Shown here one piece after another: positions 56,163 to 64,000 of a DNA stretch of 64,000 nt. Under the pieces are notes generated by a model that was not told the origin of the DNA, ran no database searches, and saw nothing but the letters and a program-made list of their open reading frames with translations. The position numbers and the translations under genes are program-made. Every line of letters begins with the position of its first letter. Position 1 is the first letter of the stretch. The DNA is from Nonlabens sp. Hel1_33_55 (GTDB taxonomy: Bacteria; Bacteroidota; Bacteroidia; Flavobacteriales; Flavobacteriaceae), in contig NZ_LT627735.1 in assembly GCF_900101765.1 (NCBI RefSeq), positions 1 to 64,000 of the forward strand. The letters run 5' to 3'.

Positions 56163-57683
56163 CTACTTCATCGCCTTACCCAGAATTCCTAATACACCTC
56201 TAATAAAAGTAGCACTGGTCAAAACTTTGATAATTGGGTTTTGTCTTGTGCTTCTCCTTCCAGAAGAACTGGAGCTTGAAGTTTTGGCTCGCTCTTTCTT
56301 TGCTTTTTCTTTAATCTCATCCTCATGTGCTTTATCCATTTTCTCCTGCAGCATTTCCTCAGCACTCTCACGATTGATGGACTCGTTGTACTTGTCCGTT
56401 AGTTCAGAGTCTGCGATGAGGTCATCCAGTTCGCGGTCTGTCAATACATCCATGCGGCTTTCTGGTGCGCGCAATAATGTTGCTGCAAGTGGACTAGGTC
56501 TACCTTTTTCATCCAATGCCGATATAAAGGCTTCACCTATTCCTAGCGAAGTCAAAACTTCTGCGGTATCATAGAATTCTGTGATCGGATAATTTTGTGC
56601 CGTCAGTTTGATCGCTTTACGGTCTTTTGCTGTGAAGGCACGTAAGGCATGCTGCACCTTCAAACCTAGCTGACTCAAAACGCCTTCTGGTATATCGGTT
56701 GGGTTTTGAGTGACGAAATAAAGGCCAATTCCTTTAGACCGAATCAGTTTTACGATGCTCTCGATTTGATCAAGCAAAGCTTTACTAGCATTATCAAAAA
56801 TCAAATGCGCTTCATCAATAAAGAGTACTAATTCCGGTCTATCACTATCACCTTGTTCTGGGAATGTACTGTAGATTTCTGCCAGTAGGCTCAACATAAA
56901 AGTTGAGAACAATTTGGGCCTATCCTGAATATCTGTAAGCCGAATCACATTTACATATCCAAGTCCGTTTTTATCTTTTCGTACTAGATCTTTCACCTCA
57001 AAACTACGCTCACCAAAAAACAGTTCAGCGCCTTGCTGTTCCAACTCCACCAACTTACGCATGATAGCGCCGGTAGATGAAGTTGATATACGACCATATT
57101 CTGCTTGAAACTCTTCTTTTCCAGCACCGGTGGCAAATTGTAATACCTTTTTAAGATCACGTAGATCCAGCAATGGCAATTTATTATCGTCACAGTATTT
57201 GAAAACGACGCTAATAATTCCCGCTTGAGTTTCAGTGACGTCAAGTATACGGGAAAGTAGGACTGGTCCAAATTCGCTAACCGTGGCACGCATGCGTACA
57301 CCTTCCTGCTCTGATATGGTTAGAATTTCTGTTGGGCTGGATCGCTTTTTAAAATCGAGACCTATCATCTCATGACGTTCATCAATCTTTACATGTCCTT
57401 CACTTGCGGCAGCAATACCAGATAGGTCACCTTTAATGTCCATCAATAAGGAAGGCACACCATGTTGTGATAACTGCTCGGCAATAATTTGTAGTGTTTT
57501 GGTTTTACCAGTTCCAGTGGCTCCAGCTATTAAACCATGACGGTTCATGGTTTTTAAAGGGATTTTGACGTGAGAGCCAGTAATGGCTTGGCCGTCAAGC
57601 ATCGCTGCACCCATGATAATGGATGCTCCTTTGGGATTGTAACCTTCTTGAATGCTTTTTACAAAATCTTCTTTTCTGGACAT
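56163..57683 (-). CDS. HerA-like / DUF853 family ATPase
   Basis: The 506-residue protein contains Walker A GATGTGKTKTLQII, Walker B VLFIDEAHLIFDNAS and sensor FVTQNPTDIPEGVLSQ, with an arginine-finger-like ALRAFTAKDRKAI, of the HerA-FtsK superfamily. The family is annotated as DUF853/helicase HerA-like; some members act in DNA end processing or pilus/membrane processes, but most are uncharacterised. The C-terminus is a charged helix (EEMLQEKMDKAHEDEIKEKA). A -7 box TACTTTTG lies at 57707-57700 just before the ATG. Confidence 0.88.
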   Translation of the reverse strand: MSRKEDFVKSIQEGYNPKGASIIMGAAMLDGQAITGSHVKIPLKTMNRHGLIAGATGTGKTKTLQIIAEQLSQHGVPSLLMDIKGDLSGIAAASEGHVKIDERHEMIGLDFKKRSSPTEILTISEQEGVRMRATVSEFGPVLLSRILDVTETQAGIISVVFKYCDDNKLPLLDLRDLKKVLQFATGAGKEEFQAEYGRISTSSTGAIMRKLVELEQQGAELFFGERSFEVKDLVRKDKNGLGYVNVIRLTDIQDRPKLFSTFMLSLLAEIYSTFPEQGDSDRPELVLFIDEAHLIFDNASKALLDQIESIVKLIRSKGIGLYFVTQNPTDIPEGVLSQLGLKVQHALRAFTAKDRKAIKLTAQNYPITEFYDTAEVLTSLGIGEAFISALDEKGRPSPLAATLLRAPESRMDVLTDRELDDLIADSELTDKYNESINRESAEEMLQEKMDKAHEDEIKEKAKKERAKTSSSSSSGRRSTRQNPIIKVLTSATFIRGVLGILGKAMK

Positions 57684-57699
57684 GGATTATGATTTGAAG

Positions 57700-57707
57700 C
57701 AAAAGTA
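57700..57707 (-). promoter_or_regulatory. -7 promoter box before the HerA-like gene
   Basis: TACTTTTG on the minus strand matches TAnnTTTG and lies 16 bases before the ATG. Confidence 0.5.
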
Positions 57708-57822
57708 AAAGAAAATCAAGTGGTTGAAAAGAAGAGTGTTCTCGGCTATAGAAAACAAAATCAACATCCAAATGCTATTGCCTTTAAACCACTCAAACTT
57801 TTCCTAGTAGACCATAATTAAT

Positions 57823-57830
57823 TATTTTTG
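57823..57830 (+). promoter_or_regulatory. -7 promoter box seven bases before queE
   Basis: TATTTTTG matches TAnnTTTG and leaves seven bases to the ATG, so the transcript is nearly leaderless. Confidence 0.55.
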
Positions 57831-57837
57831 CAGCCGC

Positions 57838-58467
57838 ATGAAAGAGACGATTGAAAATAAGGTGAACGCAGGGCTAATGTTGCCACTCATGGAAGAATTT
57901 TACACCATTCAAGGTGAAGGATTTCACACGGGAACAGCGGCCTATTTTATAAGAATAGGTGGTTGTGATGTAGGGTGCCACTGGTGCGATGTAAAAGAAA
58001 GCTGGAATGCAGAAACTCATCCACCTACATCCATTGAGCAAATTGTTGACCATGCAGATAAGTGGAGTAAAACGATTGTGATAACCGGTGGTGAGCCATT
58101 GACGTGGAACATGCAACCGTTGACCAGGGCGCTCAAGGATCGCGATATGACGGTCCATATAGAGACGAGCGGCGCTTATCCTTTGACTGGGATTTGGGAC
58201 TGGATTTGCCTATCTCCCAAAAAGATTAAGATGCCCGTTCCAGAAATCTATAAAAAAGCAAACGAGCTTAAGGTTATCGTTTATAATAAAAATGATTTCG
58301 CTTTCGCGAAAGCGGAATCCCAAAAAGTCTCTGCAAACTGTCAGTTATTCTTGCAACCAGAATGGTCTGTGCGGGAAAAAATGATACCGTTAATCACGGA
58401 GTTTGTAATGGAAAACCCAGAATGGCGGGTTTCCCTACAAACACATAAATACTTGAATATTCCCTAG
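57838..58467 (+). CDS. queE: 7-carboxy-7-deazaguanine synthase (QueE)
   Basis: The 209-residue radical SAM enzyme converts carboxytetrahydropterin to CDG in preQ0/queuosine synthesis. The [4Fe-4S] site is a CxxxCxxC (GGCDVGCHWCDVKESW), preceded by FYTIQGEGFHTG. A glycine-rich SAM site (VITGGEPLTWN) and the SPKK segment follow. It is separated from queD (24457) by 33 kb. The palindrome at 58299 encodes AFAKA in NDFAFAKAESQK. Its stop overlaps the convergent DUF2911 gene by 4 bp. Confidence 0.93.
   Translation: MKETIENKVNAGLMLPLMEEFYTIQGEGFHTGTAAYFIRIGGCDVGCHWCDVKESWNAETHPPTSIEQIVDHADKWSKTIVITGGEPLTWNMQPLTRALKDRDMTVHIETSGAYPLTGIWDWICLSPKKIKMPVPEIYKKANELKVIVYNKNDFAFAKAESQKVSANCQLFLQPEWSVREKMIPLITEFVMENPEWRVSLQTHKYLNIP
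58299..58314. repeat. 16-bp palindrome inside queE
   Basis: Exact copy, read in frame as A-F-A-K-A. Confidence 0.95.
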
Positions 58468-59006
58468 TCCTCGCTAGCTACATCAAAATGTAGGCTTGCA
58501 ATGCGGTCGTCCCAACCCATAAAAATGGTACCGCCATCAATCTCCTCGATAATTCTGATAGAAAAATTCTCGATCGTTTCAGGAGCTGATGATACATTCA
58601 TTTCTGTTGTGAAAACATCATATTGATTATCATATCTCGTTCCCCATTGCGTGGTCTGTCCATTCAGGATAAACTTCCATTGATCTTCATCTGGTACGGT
58701 AAATATGCTATAGGTACCAGCTTCAATAGTCTCGTCATTAATTATCACATCTTTGTAGAAGGTAACTTCAGTAGCTTCGTTAGCTCCAGTTCTCCAGACT
58801 TGACCATAAGGAACTAACTTACCAAAAACAACACGATCTTTCTTTGCAGGCCTGCTATAAATGATACGTGCTATTGCGGCCTGATCGTCGCCACGGTACA
58901 TCACTACATCTAGCGGACTCTTATCCAAGCCAGTGAAAGCAAGGTCTTGTGCTGTGGTCAATTGGCTAATAAACAACAGGCTGAAAAAAGGAATTAAAAT
59001 TTTCAT
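58464..59006 (-). CDS. DUF2911 domain protein
   Basis: The 180-residue protein has a signal peptide (cleavage near TTAQ) and the DUF2911 pattern: IYSRPAKKDRVVFGKLVPYG, VWRTGANEATEV, IEAGTYSIFTVP and WGTRYD. These beta-sandwich proteins are frequent in Bacteroidota and secreted; the function is unknown. Convergent with queE. Confidence 0.88.
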   Translation of the reverse strand: MKILIPFFSLLFISQLTTAQDLAFTGLDKSPLDVVMYRGDDQAAIARIIYSRPAKKDRVVFGKLVPYGQVWRTGANEATEVTFYKDVIINDETIEAGTYSIFTVPDEDQWKFILNGQTTQWGTRYDNQYDVFTTEMNVSSAPETIENFSIRIIEEIDGGTIFMGWDDRIASLHFDVASED

Positions 59007-59126
59007 GTTTTGGATTTTTTAGTACAACAAATATTCTTCAATAATATTGCCGTTCATTATTAATAATTTGTTAATAACTTAACAAGGCTAATAACGTCAA
59101 ACAACCTATAAACACTAATGGTTCAC

Positions 59127-59134
59127 TATATTTG
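59127..59134 (+). promoter_or_regulatory. -7 promoter box of gyrB
   Basis: TATATTTG matches TAnnTTTG and lies 36 bases before the gyrB ATG at 59171, in an A+T-rich leader. Confidence 0.55.
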
Positions 59135-59170
59135 TTTATTACGCAGTATAGCAAAATTTACAAGGATTTT

Positions 59171-61108
59171 ATGAGCGAGGATAACAAGAAAAATTACGGT
59201 GCTGACCAGATTCAGGCATTGGAAGGAATGGAGCATGTGCGCATGCGTCCGTCCATGTATATTGGTGATGTGGGAACACGTGGATTGCACCACTTAGTTT
59301 ATGAAGTAGTCGATAACTCCATTGACGAGGCACTAGCTGGTCATTGTGATAATATCGAGGTTATTATTAATGAGAATAACAGTGTAACCGTGACTGATGA
59401 TGGTCGTGGTATACCTGTAGATATTCACAAGAAAGAAGGCGTGTCTGCACTACAAGTTGTAATGACTAAAATAGGTGCAGGTGGAAAATTTGATAAGGAT
59501 TCCTATAAGGTTTCCGGTGGACTTCACGGTGTAGGTGTGAGTTGTGTAAATGCTCTTTCTGATCATTTGAAAGCAACCGTTTATCGTGATGGTAAGATTT
59601 ACGAGCAAGAGTATGAACGTGGTAAAGCCATGTATCCTGTAAGAGAGGCAGGAACTACTGATAAACGCGGTACGGTCATTACTTTTTTACCAGACAGATC
59701 GATTTTCCAACAAACAGTAGAGTACAATTATGTAACGCTAGCCAATCGCCTGCGTGAACTTTCTTTTTTAAATAAAGGAATACGCATTGTACTAATAGAT
59801 CGCCGCGTCAAAGACGAGAACGGTAATATCATTGAAGAGGTGTTCCAATCAGAAGAAGGATTAAAAGAATTTATCCGTTTCCTAGACGACACACGTCACC
59901 CAATCATTGCAGATGTTATCTCGATGGAAGGTGAGAAAAATGATATACCTGTTGAGGTCGCAATGATCTACAACGATAGTTATTCAGAGAATTTGCATTC
60001 CTATGTAAATAATATCAATACGCATGAAGGTGGTACGCATTTAAGTGGATTCCGTCGTGGATTGACAACTACATTAAAGAAGTATGCAGATGCTTCTGGA
60101 CTATTGGATAAGTTGAAGTTTGATGTCTCTGGAGATGACTTTAGAGAAGGTTTGACGGCTATCATATCGGTAAAGGTTCAAGAGCCGCAATTTGAAGGAC
60201 AGACGAAGACCAAGTTGGGTAACCGTGAGGTGACCAGCGCCGTTTCTCAGGCAGTTTCTCAAATGTTGGAAGATTACCTTGAAGAGAATCCAGCAGATGC
60301 TAAAACGATTGTTCAAAAAGTAATTCTTGCTGCAACTGCTAGACACGCAGCTCGCAAAGCTCGCGAGATGGTGCAACGCAAAACCGTAATGAGCGGTGGT
60401 GGATTGCCAGGTAAACTTTCTGACTGCTCAGAAACAGATCCAGAAATCTGTGAAGTATTCCTTGTTGAGGGAGATTCTGCGGGTGGAACGGCAAAAATGG
60501 GACGTGACCGTAATTTCCAAGCGATCATGCCATTGCGTGGTAAGATTCTCAACGTTGAGAAAGCCATGCAACACAAAGTTTTTGAAAATGAAGAAATCCG
60601 TAATATATATACCGCTTTAGGAGTAACTATTGGTACTGAAGAAGATTCAAAAGCTTTGAATCTTGATAAACTACGTTATCACAAGGTAGTCATCATGTGT
60701 GACGCGGACATTGATGGTTCCCACATTGCAACTTTGATCTTGACTTTCTTCTTTAGATACATGAGAGAGTTGGTGGAGAAAGGTTACATATATATCGCAA
60801 CACCACCATTGTACCTACTTAAAAAAGGTTCTAAAAAACGTTATGCTTGGTCCAATAAAGAGCGTGATGAAATCAATGAAGAATTTGGTGGATCAGCCGC
60901 TATCCAACGTTATAAAGGTTTGGGAGAAATGAATGCAGATCAATTGTGGGACACTACCATGAATCCTGAATTCAGAACCTTGAGACAAATTACGATCGAG
61001 AGTCTTCCTGAAGCAGATCGTGTATTCTCTATGCTTATGGGTGATGAAGTTCCGCCTCGTCGGGAATTCATTGAGAAAAACGCCATTTACGCAAATATCG
61101 ACGCATAA
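59171..61108 (+). CDS. gyrB: DNA gyrase subunit B
   Basis: The 645-residue ATPase subunit supplies energy for negative supercoiling. Motifs: GHKL ATP site (LVYEVVDNSIDEALAG, VTDDGRGIPVDIH, VSGGLHGVGVSCVNALS), transducer, then Toprim (VEGDSAGGTAKMGRDRNFQA, PLRGKILNVEKA, MCDADIDGSHIATL) and the C-terminal gyrB tail (QRYKGLGEMNADQLWDTTMN). I chose ATG 59171 (MSEDNKKNYGADQ); the upstream open frame overlaps the promoter box. A terminator follows at 61132. Confidence 0.96.
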   Translation: MSEDNKKNYGADQIQALEGMEHVRMRPSMYIGDVGTRGLHHLVYEVVDNSIDEALAGHCDNIEVIINENNSVTVTDDGRGIPVDIHKKEGVSALQVVMTKIGAGGKFDKDSYKVSGGLHGVGVSCVNALSDHLKATVYRDGKIYEQEYERGKAMYPVREAGTTDKRGTVITFLPDRSIFQQTVEYNYVTLANRLRELSFLNKGIRIVLIDRRVKDENGNIIEEVFQSEEGLKEFIRFLDDTRHPIIADVISMEGEKNDIPVEVAMIYNDSYSENLHSYVNNINTHEGGTHLSGFRRGLTTTLKKYADASGLLDKLKFDVSGDDFREGLTAIISVKVQEPQFEGQTKTKLGNREVTSAVSQAVSQMLEDYLEENPADAKTIVQKVILAATARHAARKAREMVQRKTVMSGGGLPGKLSDCSETDPEICEVFLVEGDSAGGTAKMGRDRNFQAIMPLRGKILNVEKAMQHKVFENEEIRNIYTALGVTIGTEEDSKALNLDKLRYHKVVIMCDADIDGSHIATLILTFFFRYMRELVEKGYIYIATPPLYLLKKGSKKRYAWSNKERDEINEEFGGSAAIQRYKGLGEMNADQLWDTTMNPEFRTLRQITIESLPEADRVFSMLMGDEVPPRREFIEKNAIYANIDA

Positions 61109-61131
61109 CCGTTTGTCGATTGAACTAAAAG

Positions 61132-61166
61132 AATCCTGCATCTTGAACTAGATGCAGGATTTTTTC
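61132..61166 (+). terminator. Terminator of gyrB
   Basis: AATCCTGCATCT and AGATGCAGGATT form a 12-bp stem with a 6-base loop followed by TTTTT. Confidence 0.92.
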
Positions 61167-61195
61167 GTTTATTGATCAACCCTAAATCATTAAAC

Positions 61196-62278
61196 ATGAA
61201 AAAATATATTGTCACCCTAGCAATATTGATATCATTTAATTTATCAAAAGCCCAAGATGGAATTTCTGACGTATTAGCTGCAGGAGTTGAAGCTGCGGCA
61301 TTATTCACAAATTCCTACACAGAACCAGCCGCAGAAGCTTTTTCATATAATCTATCTGCTGGTTGGTATGACGATGCTCGTGTACTTCCTAAAGGAAAGT
61401 TTAATTTCATTGTGAGAGCACAAGCTACATTCTCAAAAGATGAAGACAAGTCCTTTCTATTGGATCCTTTAGTATATCAGGATATTATTCAGAATTCCTA
61501 TGACAATACCAATAATCCGCCGGCAGATGTTACCGTGACCTTTGGAGATGATTCTACAACTCCACGATTAATTGCTACCGCATTGGGTCAAAATGATCCA
61601 TCACAATCACTTGTCATAATAACCAGAGACCGCACTACCGGCATTCAAACAGATCGCTCTGTGATTGAATTGCCTCAAGGTCTGGGCGATGCAGGTGTCG
61701 ATGTTGTTCCATCTGCTTTCATTCAGGCAGGATTTGGGCTAGGTGCTGGACTCGAGCTCAAGGCAAGATTTGTTCCCAGAACCCAAATTGATGAAGCAGA
61801 AATCGCCATTTATGGTGGTGCCATCCAGTGGCAGGTATCAGATGTACTGGATAAAAACGATGTGTTGCCGGTTGAGGTTTCGGTTTTGGCAGGTTATAGT
61901 GTGCTTGACGCCATGTATGATTTTGAGGATGGTGCCGTGGTAGATGGCGAGGATCAGCGGCTGGAAACTAAATCTGGTAGTTTGACACTTTCATTAATCG
62001 CGGGAACAGACTTTAAAGTGCTCAACTTTTACGGTGGTGTGAATTTCAACGCCGGTACGACAGAAACCGATTTGTTGGGAACCTATACCGTGCGCAGCTC
62101 TGGCAGTATTTTCCCGATTGGTCAAACCTTTGAAGACCCTATATCTGTTAAGACAGACGTTAGCTCCATGTTAGGAACTGTTGGGACAAAACTGACTCTC
62201 GGCTTTTTCCAGATCAATGCGGGTTACACCTTTGGAGAATTTGATACCCTTAACGGTGCGATAGCCTTCAAATTTTAG
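61196..62278 (+). CDS. DUF6588 family outer-membrane-like protein
   Basis: The 360-residue protein has a signal peptide (MKKYIVTLAILISFNLSKAQ) and DUF6588 features: LAAGVEAAALFTNSYTEPAA, SYNLSAGWYDDARVLPKGKF and a C-terminal run of amphipathic strands ending VGTKLTLGFFQINAGYTFG...AFKF, consistent with a beta-barrel. The function is unknown. Start ATG 61196 begins the signal peptide; it follows the gyrB terminator. Confidence 0.85.
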   Translation: MKKYIVTLAILISFNLSKAQDGISDVLAAGVEAAALFTNSYTEPAAEAFSYNLSAGWYDDARVLPKGKFNFIVRAQATFSKDEDKSFLLDPLVYQDIIQNSYDNTNNPPADVTVTFGDDSTTPRLIATALGQNDPSQSLVIITRDRTTGIQTDRSVIELPQGLGDAGVDVVPSAFIQAGFGLGAGLELKARFVPRTQIDEAEIAIYGGAIQWQVSDVLDKNDVLPVEVSVLAGYSVLDAMYDFEDGAVVDGEDQRLETKSGSLTLSLIAGTDFKVLNFYGGVNFNAGTTETDLLGTYTVRSSGSIFPIGQTFEDPISVKTDVSSMLGTVGTKLTLGFFQINAGYTFGEFDTLNGAIAFKF

Positions 62279-62382
62279 AACATTTTTTCAAAACCTTGAA
62301 ACTGATCGGCTTTGCCAACCTTTGAGATAGATTTAATTATAAATAAATCCTATTTCAATATCTTTATGGATTGTAAAGAGTT

Positions 62383-62398
62383 CGCTTCCGCGAAAGCG
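62383..62398. repeat. Variant palindrome (CGCTTCCGCGAAAGCG) upstream of mdh
   Basis: One mismatch from the consensus, intergenic, 31 bp before the mdh ATG. Confidence 0.85.
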
Positions 62399-62428
62399 AA
62401 ATTATTAATCAACATTTAAACACATTTT

Positions 62429-63349
62429 ATGAAAGTTACCGTAGTAGGAGCAGGCGCTGTAGGCGCAAGTTGTGCAGAATATATCGCTATAAAGAATTTT
62501 GCTAGCGAAGTCGTCTTGCTGGATATCAAGGAAGGATTTGCAGAAGGTAAGGCCATGGATTTGATGCAGACCGCATCCCTTAATGGTTTTGACACTAAAA
62601 TAACTGGTGTGACCAACGATTATTCAAAAACTGCTGGTAGCCATATCGCTGTAATTACATCAGGAATACCACGTAAACCTGGTATGACTCGTGAAGAATT
62701 GATAGGAATTAATGCTGGGATCGTGAAATCGGTTTCAGAGAGTATTGTAAAAGAATCACCAGACGTGATTTTGATCGTGGTTTCCAACCCAATGGATACG
62801 ATGACATACCTAGCTCACCAATCAACTGGACTTCCTAAACACAGAATTATAGGAATGGGTGGCGCTCTAGATAGTGCACGTTTCAAATACAGACTTGCGG
62901 AGGCTCTTGAAGCTCCAATATCTGATGTAGACGGCATGGTGATAGGTGGTCACAGTGATACCGGTATGGTGCCATTAACAAGACTAGCAACCCGCAATAG
63001 TGTTCCTGCAAGCGAATTTTTAAGTGAAGATCGCTTGAATCAAGTGATGGAAGATACTAAAGTTGGTGGAGCTACATTAACTAAATTATTGGGTACAAGT
63101 GCATGGTACGCTCCAGGTGCTGCGGTTTCTGGACTGGTACAAGCTATTGCCTGCGACCAGAAGAAAATCTTCCCATGTAGTACACTTCTTGACGGTGAGT
63201 ATGGTTTATCTGATCTTTGTATAGGTGTTCCGGTAGTATTAGGAGCAAATGGAATAGAGAAGATCGTAGAGATCGAACTTTCTGATGCAGAAAAAGAGCA
63301 TCTACATAAGAGCGCAGAAGGCGTTAAGGCGACTAACGACCTATTGTAA
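62429..63349 (+). CDS. mdh: Malate dehydrogenase
   Basis: The 306-residue NAD-dependent enzyme oxidises malate to oxaloacetate in the citric acid cycle. Motifs are the dinucleotide site VTVVGAGAVGASCAEY, LLDIKEG, catalytic Asp-Arg segment GGALDSARFKYRLAEAL, active-site His in VIGGHSDTGMVPL, and substrate arginines (IPRKPGMTREEL). It is LDH-like (MDH type 3), common in Bacteroidota. It carries its own terminator at 63368. Confidence 0.95.
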   Translation: MKVTVVGAGAVGASCAEYIAIKNFASEVVLLDIKEGFAEGKAMDLMQTASLNGFDTKITGVTNDYSKTAGSHIAVITSGIPRKPGMTREELIGINAGIVKSVSESIVKESPDVILIVVSNPMDTMTYLAHQSTGLPKHRIIGMGGALDSARFKYRLAEALEAPISDVDGMVIGGHSDTGMVPLTRLATRNSVPASEFLSEDRLNQVMEDTKVGGATLTKLLGTSAWYAPGAAVSGLVQAIACDQKKIFPCSTLLDGEYGLSDLCIGVPVVLGANGIEKIVEIELSDAEKEHLHKSAEGVKATNDLL

Positions 63350-63367
63350 AAAACTAAATTTATATAC

Positions 63368-63395
63368 AAAACCGCTCTTCAGGAGCGGTTTTTTT
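63368..63395 (+). terminator. Terminator of mdh
   Basis: AAAACCGCTC and GAGCGGTTTT form a 10-bp stem with a 5-base loop followed by a T run. Confidence 0.92.
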
Positions 63396-63455
63396 ATGGA
63401 ATGAATTTGCCACTTTCTCAATGATCGTTGCTAGGTAAGGACATTGTGGAATGTA

Positions 63456-63471
63456 CGTTTTCGCTAAAGCG
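63456..63471. repeat. Degenerate palindrome (CGTTTTCGCTAAAGCG) before secDF
   Basis: Two mismatches from the consensus; intergenic between mdh and secDF. Confidence 0.6.
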
Positions 63472-63540
63472 AACACCGCACAAGCCTAGAAATAAATTTT
63501 AACTCATTGTATTTCAGTAGGGTTGCGATTTAAATTTTAA

Positions 63541-63571
63541 TTGCTAAAAGATACTCGAAAGCCTATATTTG
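63541..63571 (+). promoter_or_regulatory. Promoter of secDF
   Basis: TTG (63541-63543) and TATATTTG (63564-63571), spaced 20 bases, match the Bacteroidota consensus TTG-N17-23-TAnnTTTG. The ATG lies 37 bases downstream. Confidence 0.7.
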
Positions 63572-63608
63572 CTCGTTCAAATTTTAACAACAATTAAAGA
63601 TTTAAAGA

Positions 63609-64000
63609 ATGCAAAATAAAGGACTGATCAGATTCTTTGCGATCATTTTTGCAATTGTGTGTATCTACCAGCTTACGTACACTTTCATTACCAATAAGGT
63701 TGAAAATGATGCAGAAGCTTATGCCGAAAGAGTTGTTGATGCAGACGCTCCCAATTCTTCAACGCTTATCGAGGAAGCTAGAAAAAGATATCTAGATTCT
63801 GTCGCGAGCAAGGACGTTTGGGGTGGCTACACGACTTATGCAGGTGCTAAGGATAATGAGCTTAAAAAAGGTCTGGACCTTAAAGGTGGTATCAATGTAA
63901 TTCTTCAGATTTCTGTTCGTGACCTATTAATAGGAATGGCAGACGGTTCTACTGATGGAGATTTCCGCAATGCACTGGACCGCGCAGATGAGCGCGTCAA
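63609..64000 (+). CDS. secDF: Protein translocase SecD(F), N-terminal part
   Basis: The gene runs off the window after 130 codons. It begins MQNKGLIRFFAIIFAIVCIY, a first membrane helix, and shows the SecD signature KKGLDLKGGINVILQI. SecD and SecF use proton-motive force to help secretion through SecYEG; in Bacteroidota the two are usually fused as SecDF, which I assume here. The promoter TTG-N20-TATATTTG lies upstream. Confidence 0.9.
   Translation, partial: MQNKGLIRFFAIIFAIVCIYQLTYTFITNKVENDAEAYAERVVDADAPNSSTLIEEARKRYLDSVASKDVWGGYTTYAGAKDNELKKGLDLKGGINVILQISVRDLLIGMADGSTDGDFRNALDRADERV

Overview
The window is chromosomal DNA of a member of the Bacteroidota, almost certainly family Flavobacteriaceae. 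It carries a type IX secretion (T9SS) type B cargo gene with a CHU_C tail followed by PorP/SprF-like and OmpA genes. It also has lipoproteins with short SC lipoboxes, promoters with the Bacteroidota -7 box TAnnTTTG, and flavobacterial families such as DUF6588, DUF2911, DUF4369 and TIGR03643. A Nonlabens- or Dokdonia-like genus is a guess. No rRNA, tRNA or CRISPR was seen.

Region 1 (1-22138) is a surface-protein locus. The window opens inside a giant gene whose 5' end lies upstream. From 1410 to 19145 it reads as one open frame of 5911 codons made of thrombospondin type 3-like Asp-rich calcium-binding repeats. It contains an array of 387-residue units (1161 bp) and an array of 172-residue units (516 bp), one non-repetitive domain, and a C-terminal T9SS sorting domain. 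The first 1.4 kb is the same gene, but its frame is broken by seven single-base indels in short homopolymer runs. After a hairpin come a PorP/SprF-family outer-membrane protein and an OmpA-family protein, the usual partners of such a cargo.

Region 2 (22210-34250) is mostly housekeeping: prfC; an idi-queD-manA operon; a lipoprotein; a DUF819 transporter; a hydrolase; a TIGR03643 protein; an AlkB-like dioxygenase; a ketoacyl-ACP synthase III; a decayed IS200-type transposase; a CoA-binding protein; and a sodium:solute symporter whose end runs into a heptamer microsatellite.

Region 3 (34345-48605) holds recR, a 2-oxoacid dehydrogenase E2, a glycosyltransferase and sugar-modification cluster (four GT2 enzymes, one GT1/GT4-like enzyme, one FdtA-like isomerase, one methyltransferase), ftsE at the head of part of that cluster, and a TPR protein paired with an outer-membrane beta-barrel.

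Region 4 (48751-64000) holds an amidohydrolase lipoprotein, DUF1232 and VOC proteins, a short ClpP, an AI-2E-family exporter, hydrolases, a HerA-like ATPase, queE, DUF2911, gyrB, DUF6588, mdh and the 5' part of secDF.

The most striking unexplained signal is a 16-bp perfect palindrome, CGCTTTCGCGAAAGCG. It occurs ten times exactly and at least five more times in variant or interrupted form, both between genes and inside unrelated genes. Inside genes it is usually read as Ala-Phe-Ala-Lys-Ala. It resembles in style the cyanobacterial HIP1 element or a DNA uptake or architecture signal, but I cannot assign a function.
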